Assembly (NCBI RefSeq): GCF_002001105.1
Contig: NZ_MUNP01000036.1
Location: 62,001 to 126,000, forward strand
From: Rhodanobacter sp. C06
GTDB lineage: Bacteria; Pseudomonadota; Gammaproteobacteria; Xanthomonadales; Rhodanobacteraceae
Reading direction: 5' to 3'
DNA: 64,000 nucleotides
Shown in pieces: positions 39,807-48,765 of this stretch. The position numbers and the translations under genes are program-made. Numbering within the stretch: position 1 is the stretch's first letter; each line of letters starts with the position of its first letter. Below the pieces are notes generated by a model that was not told where the DNA came from, ran no database searches, and saw nothing but the letters and a program-made list of their open reading frames with translations.

Positions 39807-41996
39807 ATGATGAGCATCTTCAGCAGCCTGATGCTGGCACTGACCGCCGGCGCACACGGCCCGCTCTGGCACGACAGCCTGCACTGGCGCGGCCAGAACG
39901 CCAGCATGCAGGTGCAGCCGGGCGGCGGCTTCCTGCTGCGGGCGGCGCACGCCAAGCGCACGATCCCGACACCGCCGTACGCAGTGCAGACCGCGAGCCC
40001 GCTGTTCGACGGCCTGTACGCGATGGCGCAGGACGACCTGCGCCAGGATTCGGTCACGGCTATCCACGACGCCGCCTACGATCACGACCGGCCGATCCCC
40101 TGCACCTGCTTCGAAACCGGCGACAAGTGGCATTACGTGTGGACGCGCGACCTGTCCTACGCGGTGGACCTGGGCCTGTGGCGCTTCGATGCCGCGCGCG
40201 CGCGCAACGGGCTGCGCTTCAAGCTGTCGGACTCGCGCGTGCCCGGCACGCCGAAAGGCCCGTTCGTGGTACAGGACACCGGCTCGGGCGGCAGCTGGCC
40301 GGTGAGCACCGACCGCGTGGCATGGTTCCTCGCCGCGCGTCATCTGCTGGACGATGCCGCCTTCGCCGACACCACCTGGCAGGCGCTGACCGCCACGCTG
40401 GCGCAGGATCGCCAGTACGCGTTCGACGCCGGCATGGGCCTGTACCGCGGCGAGACCTCCTTCCTCGACTGGCGCGAGCAGACCTACCCCGCCTGGATGG
40501 CGGACGACGTGGTGCCGATCGCGCAGTCCTACGCGCTGTCCACCAACGTGCTGCACTACCAGGCGCTGGAACTCGCCGCGCAAATGGCGGAACAGCGCCA
40601 CGACGCGCGCGCGGCGGACTACCGGGCGCAGGCCGCGGCGCTGAAGGCCGCGATCAACGCGCGTTTCTGGCGCGAAGACCGCGGCATGTACATGAGCTAC
40701 CTCGGCGGCGACGGCGCGCCCTACGACACGTACGATCTGCTCGGCCTGGCGCTGGCGATCACCAGCGGCGTGGCCGACGACGCGCGCGCGCGGCAATCGC
40801 TGGCGAACTACCCGGTGTGGCCCGCCGGCAGCCCGGTGATCTGGCCCGAGCGCACCGACCAGCCGATCTACCACAACCGCGCGATCTGGCCGTTCGTCAG
40901 CGCCTACGCGCTGCGTGCCGCGCGCCAGCTCGACGACCCCGCGCACATCGCGTTCGAGATCACCTCGATCATGCGCGGCGCCGCGCTGGCCGGCTCCAAC
41001 ATGGAGAACTACGAGCTCACCACCGAGGCCACCCACGTGGACGACGGCAAGCTCAGCGGCCCGGTGGTGGATTCGCCGCGCCAGCTGTGGTCCGTGGCCG
41101 GCTACCTCGCGATGGTGGGCGAAGGTGTGTTCGGCCTGGAAGCCGACGGCCGCATCGCGCCGAAACTGCCGGTCGTGCTGGTGCCGATGCTGTTCGGCAA
41201 CCGGGACACGATCAGCCTGCAACTGCCGGGTCGGCGCATCACCTTGCAGCGGCCGAAGAAGCTGACCGGCAACCTGCTGGTGGCAGGCGACATCACGCAG
41301 CACGGCAACGACAGCGTGGTGCAGCTGAAGGGCATCAAGGCAGCCGAGCTGTCGCTGCGCAGCACGGTGCCGCCGTTCGCGCCATCGGCGCCGGCCGCGC
41401 CGCAAGTGATGCGCAACGGCGCGGACTGGCAGGTGCGTGCCACTGCGCCCGGCGTGCTCTACCTCAACGGCCAGCGCGTGGGCGCGATCGCCGGCACGCT
41501 CGCGGTGCCGGTGGCGAACGCGCTGCAATGCTTCAGCCTCACGCAGACCGGCGCCGCCGGGCTCGAATCGCTGCAAAGCCCGCCACAGTGCGAAGGCCCG
41601 GTCGCCAGCGTCGAAGGCGCGTGGCCGCGCACGTGGACCGCTCCCGCCGCCGGCCGCTACCAGGTCGCGCTGAGCTATCGCAACGATCACGGCCCGGTCA
41701 ACACCGGCATCACTGCCGCGGTGAAGATGCTGGCGATACGCTGCGCGGGCAGCCCCGAACAGCGCGTGCCGGTGGTGATGCCGCACAGCACCGGCGAGCA
41801 GCTGTCCACCACCGCGCAGTTCAGCGCGGGCGCGGGCGCGCACTGCAGCTTCGCGCTGGAGCAGGGCTTCAACATGAGCTACCTAGCCGGCAACGCGCAT
41901 TACACCGGCGAGGCGGGCGGCATCGGCGGGCCGCTGAACGAGGCCGACGTGGGCGCGCTGCGCGTTGTGCCACTGGTGGCGGAGAGCCATCCATGA
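39807..41996 (+). CDS. Six-hairpin glycosidase-like exported protein
   Basis: 729 residues; the first about 18 (MMSIFSSLMLALTAGAHG) look like a short signal peptide. HYVWTRDLSYAVDLGL (about residues 108-123), FLDWREQTYPAWM, and NRAIWPFVSAYALRAAR place it among (alpha/alpha)6-barrel glycosidases such as GH15/GH63-like enzymes. The C-terminal 200 residues are beta-rich and may bind carbohydrate. Acidic residues in DWREQ and ENYELTTEATHVDDG are candidate catalytic groups. It fits alpha-glucan breakdown by context, but no characterised subfamily could be named. GAGGG at 39793-39797 precedes the start. Confidence 0.8.
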   Translation: MMSIFSSLMLALTAGAHGPLWHDSLHWRGQNASMQVQPGGGFLLRAAHAKRTIPTPPYAVQTASPLFDGLYAMAQDDLRQDSVTAIHDAAYDHDRPIPCTCFETGDKWHYVWTRDLSYAVDLGLWRFDAARARNGLRFKLSDSRVPGTPKGPFVVQDTGSGGSWPVSTDRVAWFLAARHLLDDAAFADTTWQALTATLAQDRQYAFDAGMGLYRGETSFLDWREQTYPAWMADDVVPIAQSYALSTNVLHYQALELAAQMAEQRHDARAADYRAQAAALKAAINARFWREDRGMYMSYLGGDGAPYDTYDLLGLALAITSGVADDARARQSLANYPVWPAGSPVIWPERTDQPIYHNRAIWPFVSAYALRAARQLDDPAHIAFEITSIMRGAALAGSNMENYELTTEATHVDDGKLSGPVVDSPRQLWSVAGYLAMVGEGVFGLEADGRIAPKLPVVLVPMLFGNRDTISLQLPGRRITLQRPKKLTGNLLVAGDITQHGNDSVVQLKGIKAAELSLRSTVPPFAPSAPAAPQVMRNGADWQVRATAPGVLYLNGQRVGAIAGTLAVPVANALQCFSLTQTGAAGLESLQSPPQCEGPVASVEGAWPRTWTAPAAGRYQVALSYRNDHGPVNTGITAAVKMLAIRCAGSPEQRVPVVMPHSTGEQLSTTAQFSAGAGAHCSFALEQGFNMSYLAGNAHYTGEAGGIGGPLNEADVGALRVVPLVAESHP

Positions 41997-42019
41997 CGCA
42001 TTCCGCGTCGTAGCAAAAA

Positions 42020-42156
42020 CCCCCTCTCCCCCAACCGTTTCATTGTTGGGGGAGAGGGTTGGGGAGAGGGGGAGGCTCTTGACCCTGGTCTTCAAGACCA
42101 GCGCAAAGCCCCCTCACCCAACCCTCACCCCTGAGCCTTGCTCGGGGGGAGAGGGC
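42020..42156. repeat. Composite CCCTCTCCCCCAAC/GTTGGGGGAGAGGG repeat
   Basis: CCCCTCTCCCCCAAC and GTTGGGGGAGAGGG (42021-42058) form one strong hairpin with a CGTTTCATT-like loop. A CCCTCACCC...GGGGGAGAGGGC pair (to 42156) forms a second. It fills the 206-bp gap before the MFS gene; no coding signal was seen. Confidence 0.7.
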
Positions 42157-42202
42157 TTCATGCGTTTCATCGCGAGCATTCGGCTTAGCCAGGAATCACC
42201 CC

Positions 42203-43693
42203 ATGACCCGCAAACCCGAGCTGTCGTTCTGGCAGATCTGGAACATGTGCTTCGGCTTCCTCGGCATCCAGTTCGGTTTCGCGCTGCAGAACGCGAACGT
42301 CAGCCGGATCTTCCAGACGCTGGGCGCGAACGTGGACCAGATCCCGGTGCTGTGGATCGCCGCACCGTTCACCGGGCTGATCGTGCAGCCGATCATCGGC
42401 TACTGCTCCGACCGCACCTGGAACCGCTTCGGCCGCCGCCGCCCGTATTTCTTCGCTGGCGCCGTGCTGGCCACGCTGGCCCTGCTGGCGATGCCGAACT
42501 CGCCCGCGTTGTGGATCGCCGCGGGCCTGCTGTGGATCATGGATGCCTCGTTCAACGTCTCGATGGAACCGTTCCGCGCCTTCGTGGGCGACCAGCTGCC
42601 GCCGCGCCAGCGCCCGCTGGGCTACGCGATGCAGAGCGTATTCATCGGCGTGGGCGCGGTGGTGGCCTCGTTCCTGCCCTGGCTGCTCACCCATTTCGGC
42701 GTGGCCAACACCGCGCCGGCCGGCACGGTGCCGCACTCGGTGATGTATTCGTTCTACGCGGGCGCGGCGGTGCTGCTTGGCGCGATGCTGTGGACGATCT
42801 GCACCACGCGCGAATATCCGCCGGAGCAACTGGAAGCCTTCGCCGACAGCCACGTGGCGGCAGAGCCGGCGGACGTGGCCGGCGCATGGCGGCCGGGGGC
42901 GCTGTTCCTGCTGCTGGGCGCAGCATTGCTCGTGCTGATCCACCACTACGCGCTGCGCGCGGAGTTGTATCTCCTCGCCGGCGGCCTGGTCGGCGCCGGC
43001 GCGCTGTTCCTGTGGCTGGCGCGCACGCGTCGCGTCGGCGCGCTGCGCCAGATCATGGGCGACCTGTACGGCATGCCGCGCGAGATGCGCCGGCTGAACT
43101 GGGTGCAGTTCTTCTCCTGGTTCGCGATGTTCGCGATGTGGATCAACACCACGCCCGCCGTGGCCGGGCACTTCTACGGCAGTACCGACACCACCTCCGC
43201 CGCCTACAACGAAGGCGCGAACTGGGCCGGCGTGCTGATGGGCACCTACAACGGCGTGGGCGTGCTGGCCGCGATCGTGATCCCGCTGCTGGTGCGCGCC
43301 TGCGGCCTGCGCATGAGCCACCTGATCAACCTGTGGCTGGGCGGGCTGGGCCTGCTGTCGTTCCTCGTGATCCGCGATCCGCACTGGCTGGTCGTCTCGA
43401 TGATCGGCGTGGGCTTCGCCTGGGCCTCGATCCTGTCGCTGCCCTACGCGATGCTGTCGGACAACCTGCCCGCGGCGAAGATGGGCATCTACATGGGCAT
43501 CTTCAATTTCTTCATCGTGATCCCGCAGCTGCTCGCCGCCAGCGTGCTGGGCGTGCTGCTGAAGTGGTTCTTCCACGACCAGCCGATCTGGGCGCTGGCG
43601 CTGGGCGGCGCCAGCCTGATCGTGGCGGGGCTGTGCACGCTGCGCGTGCACGAGCCGCGCGAGATGACCGTGACTGCAGGCGAGGCCGCATGA
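42203..43693 (+). CDS. MFS/GPH sugar importer (MalA/SLC45-like)
   Basis: 496 residues with twelve predicted membrane helices. The GPH/SLC45-type signature is in SDRTWNRFGRRRPYFFAGAVLA (about 65-86), and the Trp-rich start LSFWQIWNMCFGFLGIQFGFALQNANVSRIFQTLGA is shared with bacterial maltose/sucrose importers of TonB-receptor loci (for example Caulobacter MalA). It would carry maltose or maltodextrin across the inner membrane by proton symport. Its stop overlaps the esterase ATG (ATGA). Substrate is inferred from the cluster. Confidence 0.9.
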   Translation: MTRKPELSFWQIWNMCFGFLGIQFGFALQNANVSRIFQTLGANVDQIPVLWIAAPFTGLIVQPIIGYCSDRTWNRFGRRRPYFFAGAVLATLALLAMPNSPALWIAAGLLWIMDASFNVSMEPFRAFVGDQLPPRQRPLGYAMQSVFIGVGAVVASFLPWLLTHFGVANTAPAGTVPHSVMYSFYAGAAVLLGAMLWTICTTREYPPEQLEAFADSHVAAEPADVAGAWRPGALFLLLGAALLVLIHHYALRAELYLLAGGLVGAGALFLWLARTRRVGALRQIMGDLYGMPREMRRLNWVQFFSWFAMFAMWINTTPAVAGHFYGSTDTTSAAYNEGANWAGVLMGTYNGVGVLAAIVIPLLVRACGLRMSHLINLWLGGLGLLSFLVIRDPHWLVVSMIGVGFAWASILSLPYAMLSDNLPAAKMGIYMGIFNFFIVIPQLLAASVLGVLLKWFFHDQPIWALALGGASLIVAGLCTLRVHEPREMTVTAGEAA

Positions 43694-44676
43694 AGCGCCG
43701 CTCGCGCGGCGCCCTGTTCGCGCTGCTGCTTGCGCCGCTGCTCTTTGGCTGGCCGCTGCACGCGCTCGCGCACGACGACTGCACGCCCACCCAGCGCACG
43801 CTGCAGCTCGACGCCCCCGCGTTCGCGCCCGAACGCGTCACCGTGGACGTCTACCTGCCCGGCGACTACGCCGGTTCCAGCCAGCGCTACCGCACGATCT
43901 ACGCCGACGACGGCCAGGACATGCCCGCGGTCGGGCTGGCGCCCACGCTCGCCGCGCTGTGCCGCGCGCACGCGATCCGCGTGCCTATCGTGGTGGCGGT
44001 GCACATGCTGCGCGACCGCATGGGCATCTACGGCCTGTCCGACCGCGCCAGCGGGCGCAGCCTGTCCGCCGACACCAAATACGGCCCGGTCGGTCGGCGC
44101 GCCCACGACTACTCGCACTGGCTCGCCACGCAGCTGGTGCCGTACATCGACGCGCATTACCGCACCCGCCGCGATGCCGCCGCGCGCAGCATGCTGGGCT
44201 GGTCGCTGGGCGGACTGAACGCGTTCAACCTGGGCTGGCAGTACCCGGAGGTGTTCGGCCGCGTGGGGGCGTTCTCGCCCTCGTTCTGGCTCGCCGCCGA
44301 CCGCACGAGCGACGCCACGGTGGAACGCACGCGGCTGGCGCAACGCATGGTCGACCGCGGCCCGAAACGGCCCGGCCTGCGCTTCTGGTTCGCCGCAGGC
44401 ACCACCGAGGAAACGAACGACCGCGACCACGACGGCGTGATCGACGTGATCGGCGACATCCGCGACCTCGTGGACGGCTACCGTTCGTCCGACGGATTCC
44501 GCCTGCGCGGCCTGCGCCAGCTCGGCTACACGGTGAATCCGAACTATGCCGCCCATCCCGGCCGCCGTGCCGACGTCGCCGTCTACCTGCTGCCGGGCGG
44601 CAAGCATCAGCAGGCTTCATGGGCGAAGATGCTGCCGCTGTTCCTGCGTTGGGACGATGGCCGCGCGGGGCGCTGA
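43690..44676 (+). CDS. Exported esterase-D/IroE-like alpha/beta hydrolase
   Basis: 328 residues with a signal peptide (about 1-27, ending ALA-H). Fold markers are VTVDVYLPGDYAGSSQRYRTIYADDGQDM, the nucleophile Ser in MLGWSLGGLNAFNLG (about residue 177), and GGKHQQASW near the C-terminus for the His. This resembles enterochelin-esterase/putative esterase family proteins. In a glucan locus it might remove acyl groups from the polysaccharide, but this is inference. Translationally coupled to the importer and last gene of the plus-strand run. Confidence 0.85.
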   Translation: MKRRSRGALFALLLAPLLFGWPLHALAHDDCTPTQRTLQLDAPAFAPERVTVDVYLPGDYAGSSQRYRTIYADDGQDMPAVGLAPTLAALCRAHAIRVPIVVAVHMLRDRMGIYGLSDRASGRSLSADTKYGPVGRRAHDYSHWLATQLVPYIDAHYRTRRDAAARSMLGWSLGGLNAFNLGWQYPEVFGRVGAFSPSFWLAADRTSDATVERTRLAQRMVDRGPKRPGLRFWFAAGTTEETNDRDHDGVIDVIGDIRDLVDGYRSSDGFRLRGLRQLGYTVNPNYAAHPGRRADVAVYLLPGGKHQQASWAKMLPLFLRWDDGRAGR

Positions 44677-44681
44677 CGCCG

Positions 44682-47576
44682 CTACGCCGAGAACGCGCCG
44701 CGCGCCGCGGCGAAGAAGCGTTCGGCATCGATCGCCGGCAATGCCGCACCCAGGCCGTTGCCCTGCAGCTCGTCGCAGCCCAGGCCGGCGAGGAAGACGG
44801 CCTGGGCCGTGGTCTCCACGCCTTCGGCCGCGACCAGCATGCGCAGCTGGTGGCCCAGCTCGATGATGGTCTGCGCGATCGCGCCGTCGCCGGCATTGTC
44901 GGGCAGCTCGCGCACGAAACTCTGGTCGATCTTCAGCTTGTCGATCGGGAACTGCTTCAGGTAGGCGAGGCTGGAATAGCCGGTACCGAAATCGTCCAGC
45001 GCCAGCTGCACGCCGAGCGACTTCAGGCCAGCCAGGGTGGCGCGGATGCGCGCCACGTTCTCCATCAGCGCGCTCTCGGTCATCTCGATCTCCAGCATCG
45101 CCGGCGGCACGGCGTGGCGCTGCAGCGCGGCGGCCAGCTGCTCGACCAGGTGCGGGTACAACAGCTGCTGCGCGGAGACGTTCACCCCCAGCGTGAAGCC
45201 GCGGTGGCCGCGATCCAGCCATTCGCGCAACTGCCGCGCCGCCTGCGCGAACACCCAGCCGCCGATCTCGGGCATCAGGCCCAGCGCCTCGGCGACGGGG
45301 ATGAAGCGCACGGGCATCACCCGTCCCAGTTCGCCGCAGTTCCAGCGCAGCAAAGCCTCGAAGCCGGTGAGTGCGTGGTCGAGCGCGCTGTACTGCGGCT
45401 GGTAGTACAGCTCCAGCTCGTTGTCGCGCACCGCGTCGCGCAGGCGGCTGCCCAGCAGCACACGCTCCTCCAGCGCCCGCCTCTGCGCCACGCTGAACTC
45501 GCCTACGCGGTCGCGGCCATCGCGCTTGGCCTGGATCATCGCCGCCTCGGCGCCGCGCAGCAGCGCCGCCGGCGTGTCGCCGTGCTCGGGCGAGTGGCTG
45601 ATGCCGACGCTGGCGGTGAGCAGCAAGCGGTAGTCCTGTCCCTCGATTGGTCGCGCCACCACGCTGCGCAGGCGCTCGGCCAGCTCCAGCGCCGCCTCCC
45701 GGCCGAGGCCGCCCGCCGCGACCGCGAACTTGTCGCCGACGATGCGGGCGATCTGCCATCGCGTGTCCAGCGCCGCGCGCAGGCGGCCGGCCACGCGCCG
45801 CAGCACGTCGTCGCCGATCACGTGGCCCACCGATTCGTTGACCACTTGGAAACGATCCAGGCCCACCATCAGCACCCACACCGGCGCCTCGCCACCCTGC
45901 AACAACCCGGCGAGCGAGCGTTCCAGCTGCAGTCGGCGCGGCAAGTCGGTGATCGCGTCATGGCTGGCCGCGTGCCGCAGGTCCTGCTCGGCGCGACGGC
46001 GGGCAGTGATGTCGTGCGCCACCGCATAGAGCAAGCCGTCGGGCGACGCGAACACGGTCCATTCCAGCAAGCATTCGCTGCCGTCCCTGGCCACGCAACG
46101 GGTCACCGCCTCGCGCGCCTGCGCGCCGACGCCAGTGGGTTCCAGCACCGACGCGACCGGATCCTCGCCGGGCAGCGGCAACAGGAACTCGCGGTAGTCG
46201 CGCGCGCGCAACTCGTCGGCGCTGCATCCGGTGAGGCGCTGCAGGAAGGCGTTGAACTGCACCAGCCGCCCGGTGCGCGGATCGAGGATGCAGAACACTT
46301 CCTGCGCCATCTCGAAGAAGCGGTTGCGTTCGCGCAGGCGAGCAAGCAGGTGCTCGCTCTCGATGGCGATGCTGGCGATCGGCAGCATGCGATCGATGTC
46401 GGCCAGCTCGGCCGGACACGGCTCGCGCGGACTGCGGTAGTACACCGCGAAAGTGCCCAGCACCTCGCCATGGCTGCCGTGCACCGGCGTCGACCAGCAC
46501 GCCCGCAACCCGTGCGCCAGCGCCAGCTCGCGATAGCACGTCCAGTACGGGTGGGTGGCGATGTCGCCCACCATCACCCGCTCGCCGCGCGACGCGGCGG
46601 TGCCGCAGGAGCCGCGGCCCTCGCCGATCTCCTGGCCGTGGATGCCGCGATTGTAGGTTTCGGGCAGGCTGGGCGCGGCGCCGTGCAGCACGTGCCGGCG
46701 ATCGGCATCGAGCAGCAGCAGCGAGCACAGCGCGCCCTGATTCAACGATTCGTGCAGCAGGGCAATGCGCCGCAGGCTTTCCGCCAGCGGCTGCTGCGCG
46801 GCAATGCCGAGCAGGATCTCGTGCTGGCCGGCGGCCATGCGCTCCTCGCGCTTGCGCGCGGTGATGTCCTGGCAGACACCCTGCATGCGTACGGCGCGAC
46901 CATCCGCACCGGTTTCCGCCAGGCCCCGGCTGTACAGCACGCGCACGTCGCCGTCGGGACGGCAGATGCGCTCCTCGAACTCGAACGCGCCGCCTTCGTG
47001 CAGCGCGCGTTCGATGGTGTGGCGCACGCGCGCCCGGTCATCCGGATGCACGCAGGCGAGATAGGCCTCGAAGGTGGCCGCGTGACTGGCCGGATCGATG
47101 CCGTAGATGCGATACAGCTCGTCCGACCAGTTGACCCGGTTGGCGACGACCTCCCAGCTCCAGCTGCCGACCCGCGCCAGCCGCTGCGCTTGCTCCATCA
47201 GGCGTTGCTGCGCCTGCAGGCGCTCCTCTTCGCGCTTGCGCTCGTCGATGTCCTGGAAAAAGATCGTGAGCCCGTCCGGCGCGGGGTACACGCAGCTCTC
47301 GAACCAGCGGCCCAGCGGCACGAACAAGGCCTCGACGGTACGCGGCCGCTGCTCGGCCATCGCCTGTTCGTACGCTACGCGGAACGGCCGGTTGGCATCT
47401 TCCGGGAATTCGGTCCAGATGTGCCTGCCGAGCAGCTCCTCGGCACGTCGTCCGAGGAAGGCGCAGGCGGCCGCGTTGACGTAGGTGTAGCGCCAGTCCG
47501 CGTCCAGCGCCACGTACGCCTCGCTGATGCGTTCGAAGGCTTGCTCGGCCGCCGATCTGGACTGGCTACGCTCCAT
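44682..47576 (-). CDS. PAS-PAS-GAF-PAS-GGDEF-EAL signalling protein
   Basis: 964 residues, no membrane helix. Two N-terminal PAS domains (about 10-120 and 128-245), a GAF domain (about 250-400), a third PAS (about 408-530), a GGDEF-like domain and an EAL domain (about 710-950). The cyclase motif is RIVGDKFAVAA, so GGDEF is degenerate (VGDKF) and synthesis of c-di-GMP is unlikely. The EAL domain keeps FEALLRW, NVSAQQL, EMTESAL, DDFGTGYSSL and AEGVET, so it is probably an active phosphodiesterase. It follows the LacI gene by 87 bp on the same strand, which may tie c-di-GMP level to sugar availability. Confidence 0.92.
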   Translation of the reverse strand: MERSQSRSAAEQAFERISEAYVALDADWRYTYVNAAACAFLGRRAEELLGRHIWTEFPEDANRPFRVAYEQAMAEQRPRTVEALFVPLGRWFESCVYPAPDGLTIFFQDIDERKREEERLQAQQRLMEQAQRLARVGSWSWEVVANRVNWSDELYRIYGIDPASHAATFEAYLACVHPDDRARVRHTIERALHEGGAFEFEERICRPDGDVRVLYSRGLAETGADGRAVRMQGVCQDITARKREERMAAGQHEILLGIAAQQPLAESLRRIALLHESLNQGALCSLLLLDADRRHVLHGAAPSLPETYNRGIHGQEIGEGRGSCGTAASRGERVMVGDIATHPYWTCYRELALAHGLRACWSTPVHGSHGEVLGTFAVYYRSPREPCPAELADIDRMLPIASIAIESEHLLARLRERNRFFEMAQEVFCILDPRTGRLVQFNAFLQRLTGCSADELRARDYREFLLPLPGEDPVASVLEPTGVGAQAREAVTRCVARDGSECLLEWTVFASPDGLLYAVAHDITARRRAEQDLRHAASHDAITDLPRRLQLERSLAGLLQGGEAPVWVLMVGLDRFQVVNESVGHVIGDDVLRRVAGRLRAALDTRWQIARIVGDKFAVAAGGLGREAALELAERLRSVVARPIEGQDYRLLLTASVGISHSPEHGDTPAALLRGAEAAMIQAKRDGRDRVGEFSVAQRRALEERVLLGSRLRDAVRDNELELYYQPQYSALDHALTGFEALLRWNCGELGRVMPVRFIPVAEALGLMPEIGGWVFAQAARQLREWLDRGHRGFTLGVNVSAQQLLYPHLVEQLAAALQRHAVPPAMLEIEMTESALMENVARIRATLAGLKSLGVQLALDDFGTGYSSLAYLKQFPIDKLKIDQSFVRELPDNAGDGAIAQTIIELGHQLRMLVAAEGVETTAQAVFLAGLGCDELQGNGLGAALPAIDAERFFAAARGAFSA

Positions 47577-47663
47577 GGGAACACGCCATGTGCTGTATTG
47601 GTGGGCAGGTTATGCCAGAGGTCGGGGGTTAACAATGTGAAGCACGGGCGGCGCCGGGATCGG

Positions 47664-48689
47664 TTACTGCCGCAGGCTCGAACGCCGCACCTTCAGCTCC
47701 GCCGGCAGCATCGCGCTCTCGCCGCCTTCGCCCCGGATCAGCCGCAGCAGCTCGTCGACCAGCACCTCGCCAGCCTTGCCGGTGTCCTGCCGCACGGTGG
47801 TGAGCGCGGGGTTGACGAAGCTGGCCATGGGGATGTCGTCGAAGCCGGCCAAGGCCACCTCCTGCGGCACCGCGAGGCCGCGCTCCGCCAGGGCGCGCAG
47901 CGCGCCGATCGCGATCAGGTCGCTGGCGGCGAACACGGCGTCGAACTTCACGTCGCGCTCCAGCAGCAGTTCGGCCGCCTCGTAGCCGGCGCGCTCGGTG
48001 GTCTCGGCGTCGGCCTGCAGCGCCTCGTCCACCGCCAGGCCGGCTTCGCGCAGCGCGGCGGCGTAGCCGCGGTAGCGCTCGTGGAATTCCGGGTAGTGCG
48101 GCGTGGCATCGCCCAGAAAGGCGATGCGCCGGCAACCCTGTTCGAGCAGGTGCGCGGTGGCCGCGCGGCCGCCCTCGAAGTTGTCGCAGCCGATCGACAC
48201 GCCGGGCTGGCCGGGCAGCACCGCACCCCAGCGCACGAAGCGGGTGCCCTGCGCCACCAGCTTCTCCAGCTTGTCGCGGTGCGACTGGTAGTCGCCGTAG
48301 CCGAGCAGGATCAGGCCGTCGGCCTTCTGGCAGCCGGCGAAGTCGGCGTGCCAGTCGCGCGAGAACTGCTGGAACGAGATCAGCAGGTCGTAGCCCTGCT
48401 GCGCGCTGGCGCGGGTGATCGAGCCCAGCATGGACAGGAAGAACGGATTGATGTGCGAGTCGTCGGCCGTGGGGTCCTCGAACAGCAGCAGCGCCAGCGT
48501 GCCGGTGTGCTGGCGGCGCAGGTTGGAGGCGTTCTTGTCCACCTTGTAGTTCAGCGTGTCGGCGGCCGACTGGATGCGCCGGCGGGTCTCCTCGCTGACC
48601 AGCGGGCTGCCGCGCAGCGCGCGCGACACCGTGGACTGGGAGACCCCGGCCAGATGGGCGATGTCGAACGATGTGGCCTTACCCTTCAT
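47664..48689 (-). CDS. LacI family regulator of the maltodextrin locus
   Basis: 341 residues. N-terminal helix-turn-helix and hinge (TSFDIAHLAGVSQSTVSRALRGSPLVSEETRRRIQSAADTLNYKVDKNA) followed by a periplasmic-binding-like effector domain (TGTLALLLFED...VALAGFDDIPMASFVNPALTTVRQD). The presumed targets are the three identical 14-bp sites at 28369, 28561 and 50262, the last upstream of the MFS gene that precedes it by 76 bp on the same strand, so it is probably autoregulated. The effector is likely maltose, maltodextrin or a derivative. Only a weak ribosome site precedes ATG 48689. Confidence 0.93.
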   Translation of the reverse strand: MKGKATSFDIAHLAGVSQSTVSRALRGSPLVSEETRRRIQSAADTLNYKVDKNASNLRRQHTGTLALLLFEDPTADDSHINPFFLSMLGSITRASAQQGYDLLISFQQFSRDWHADFAGCQKADGLILLGYGDYQSHRDKLEKLVAQGTRFVRWGAVLPGQPGVSIGCDNFEGGRAATAHLLEQGCRRIAFLGDATPHYPEFHERYRGYAAALREAGLAVDEALQADAETTERAGYEAAELLLERDVKFDAVFAASDLIAIGALRALAERGLAVPQEVALAGFDDIPMASFVNPALTTVRQDTGKAGEVLVDELLRLIRGEGGESAMLPAELKVRRSSLRQ

Positions 48690-48765
48690 CCGCGACCCGA
48701 TGCGTGGCGCGGGCGGCGCCGTGCCGCCCGTTCCCGCATCGTACCGTGTCGCGGATCGCAAGTTC

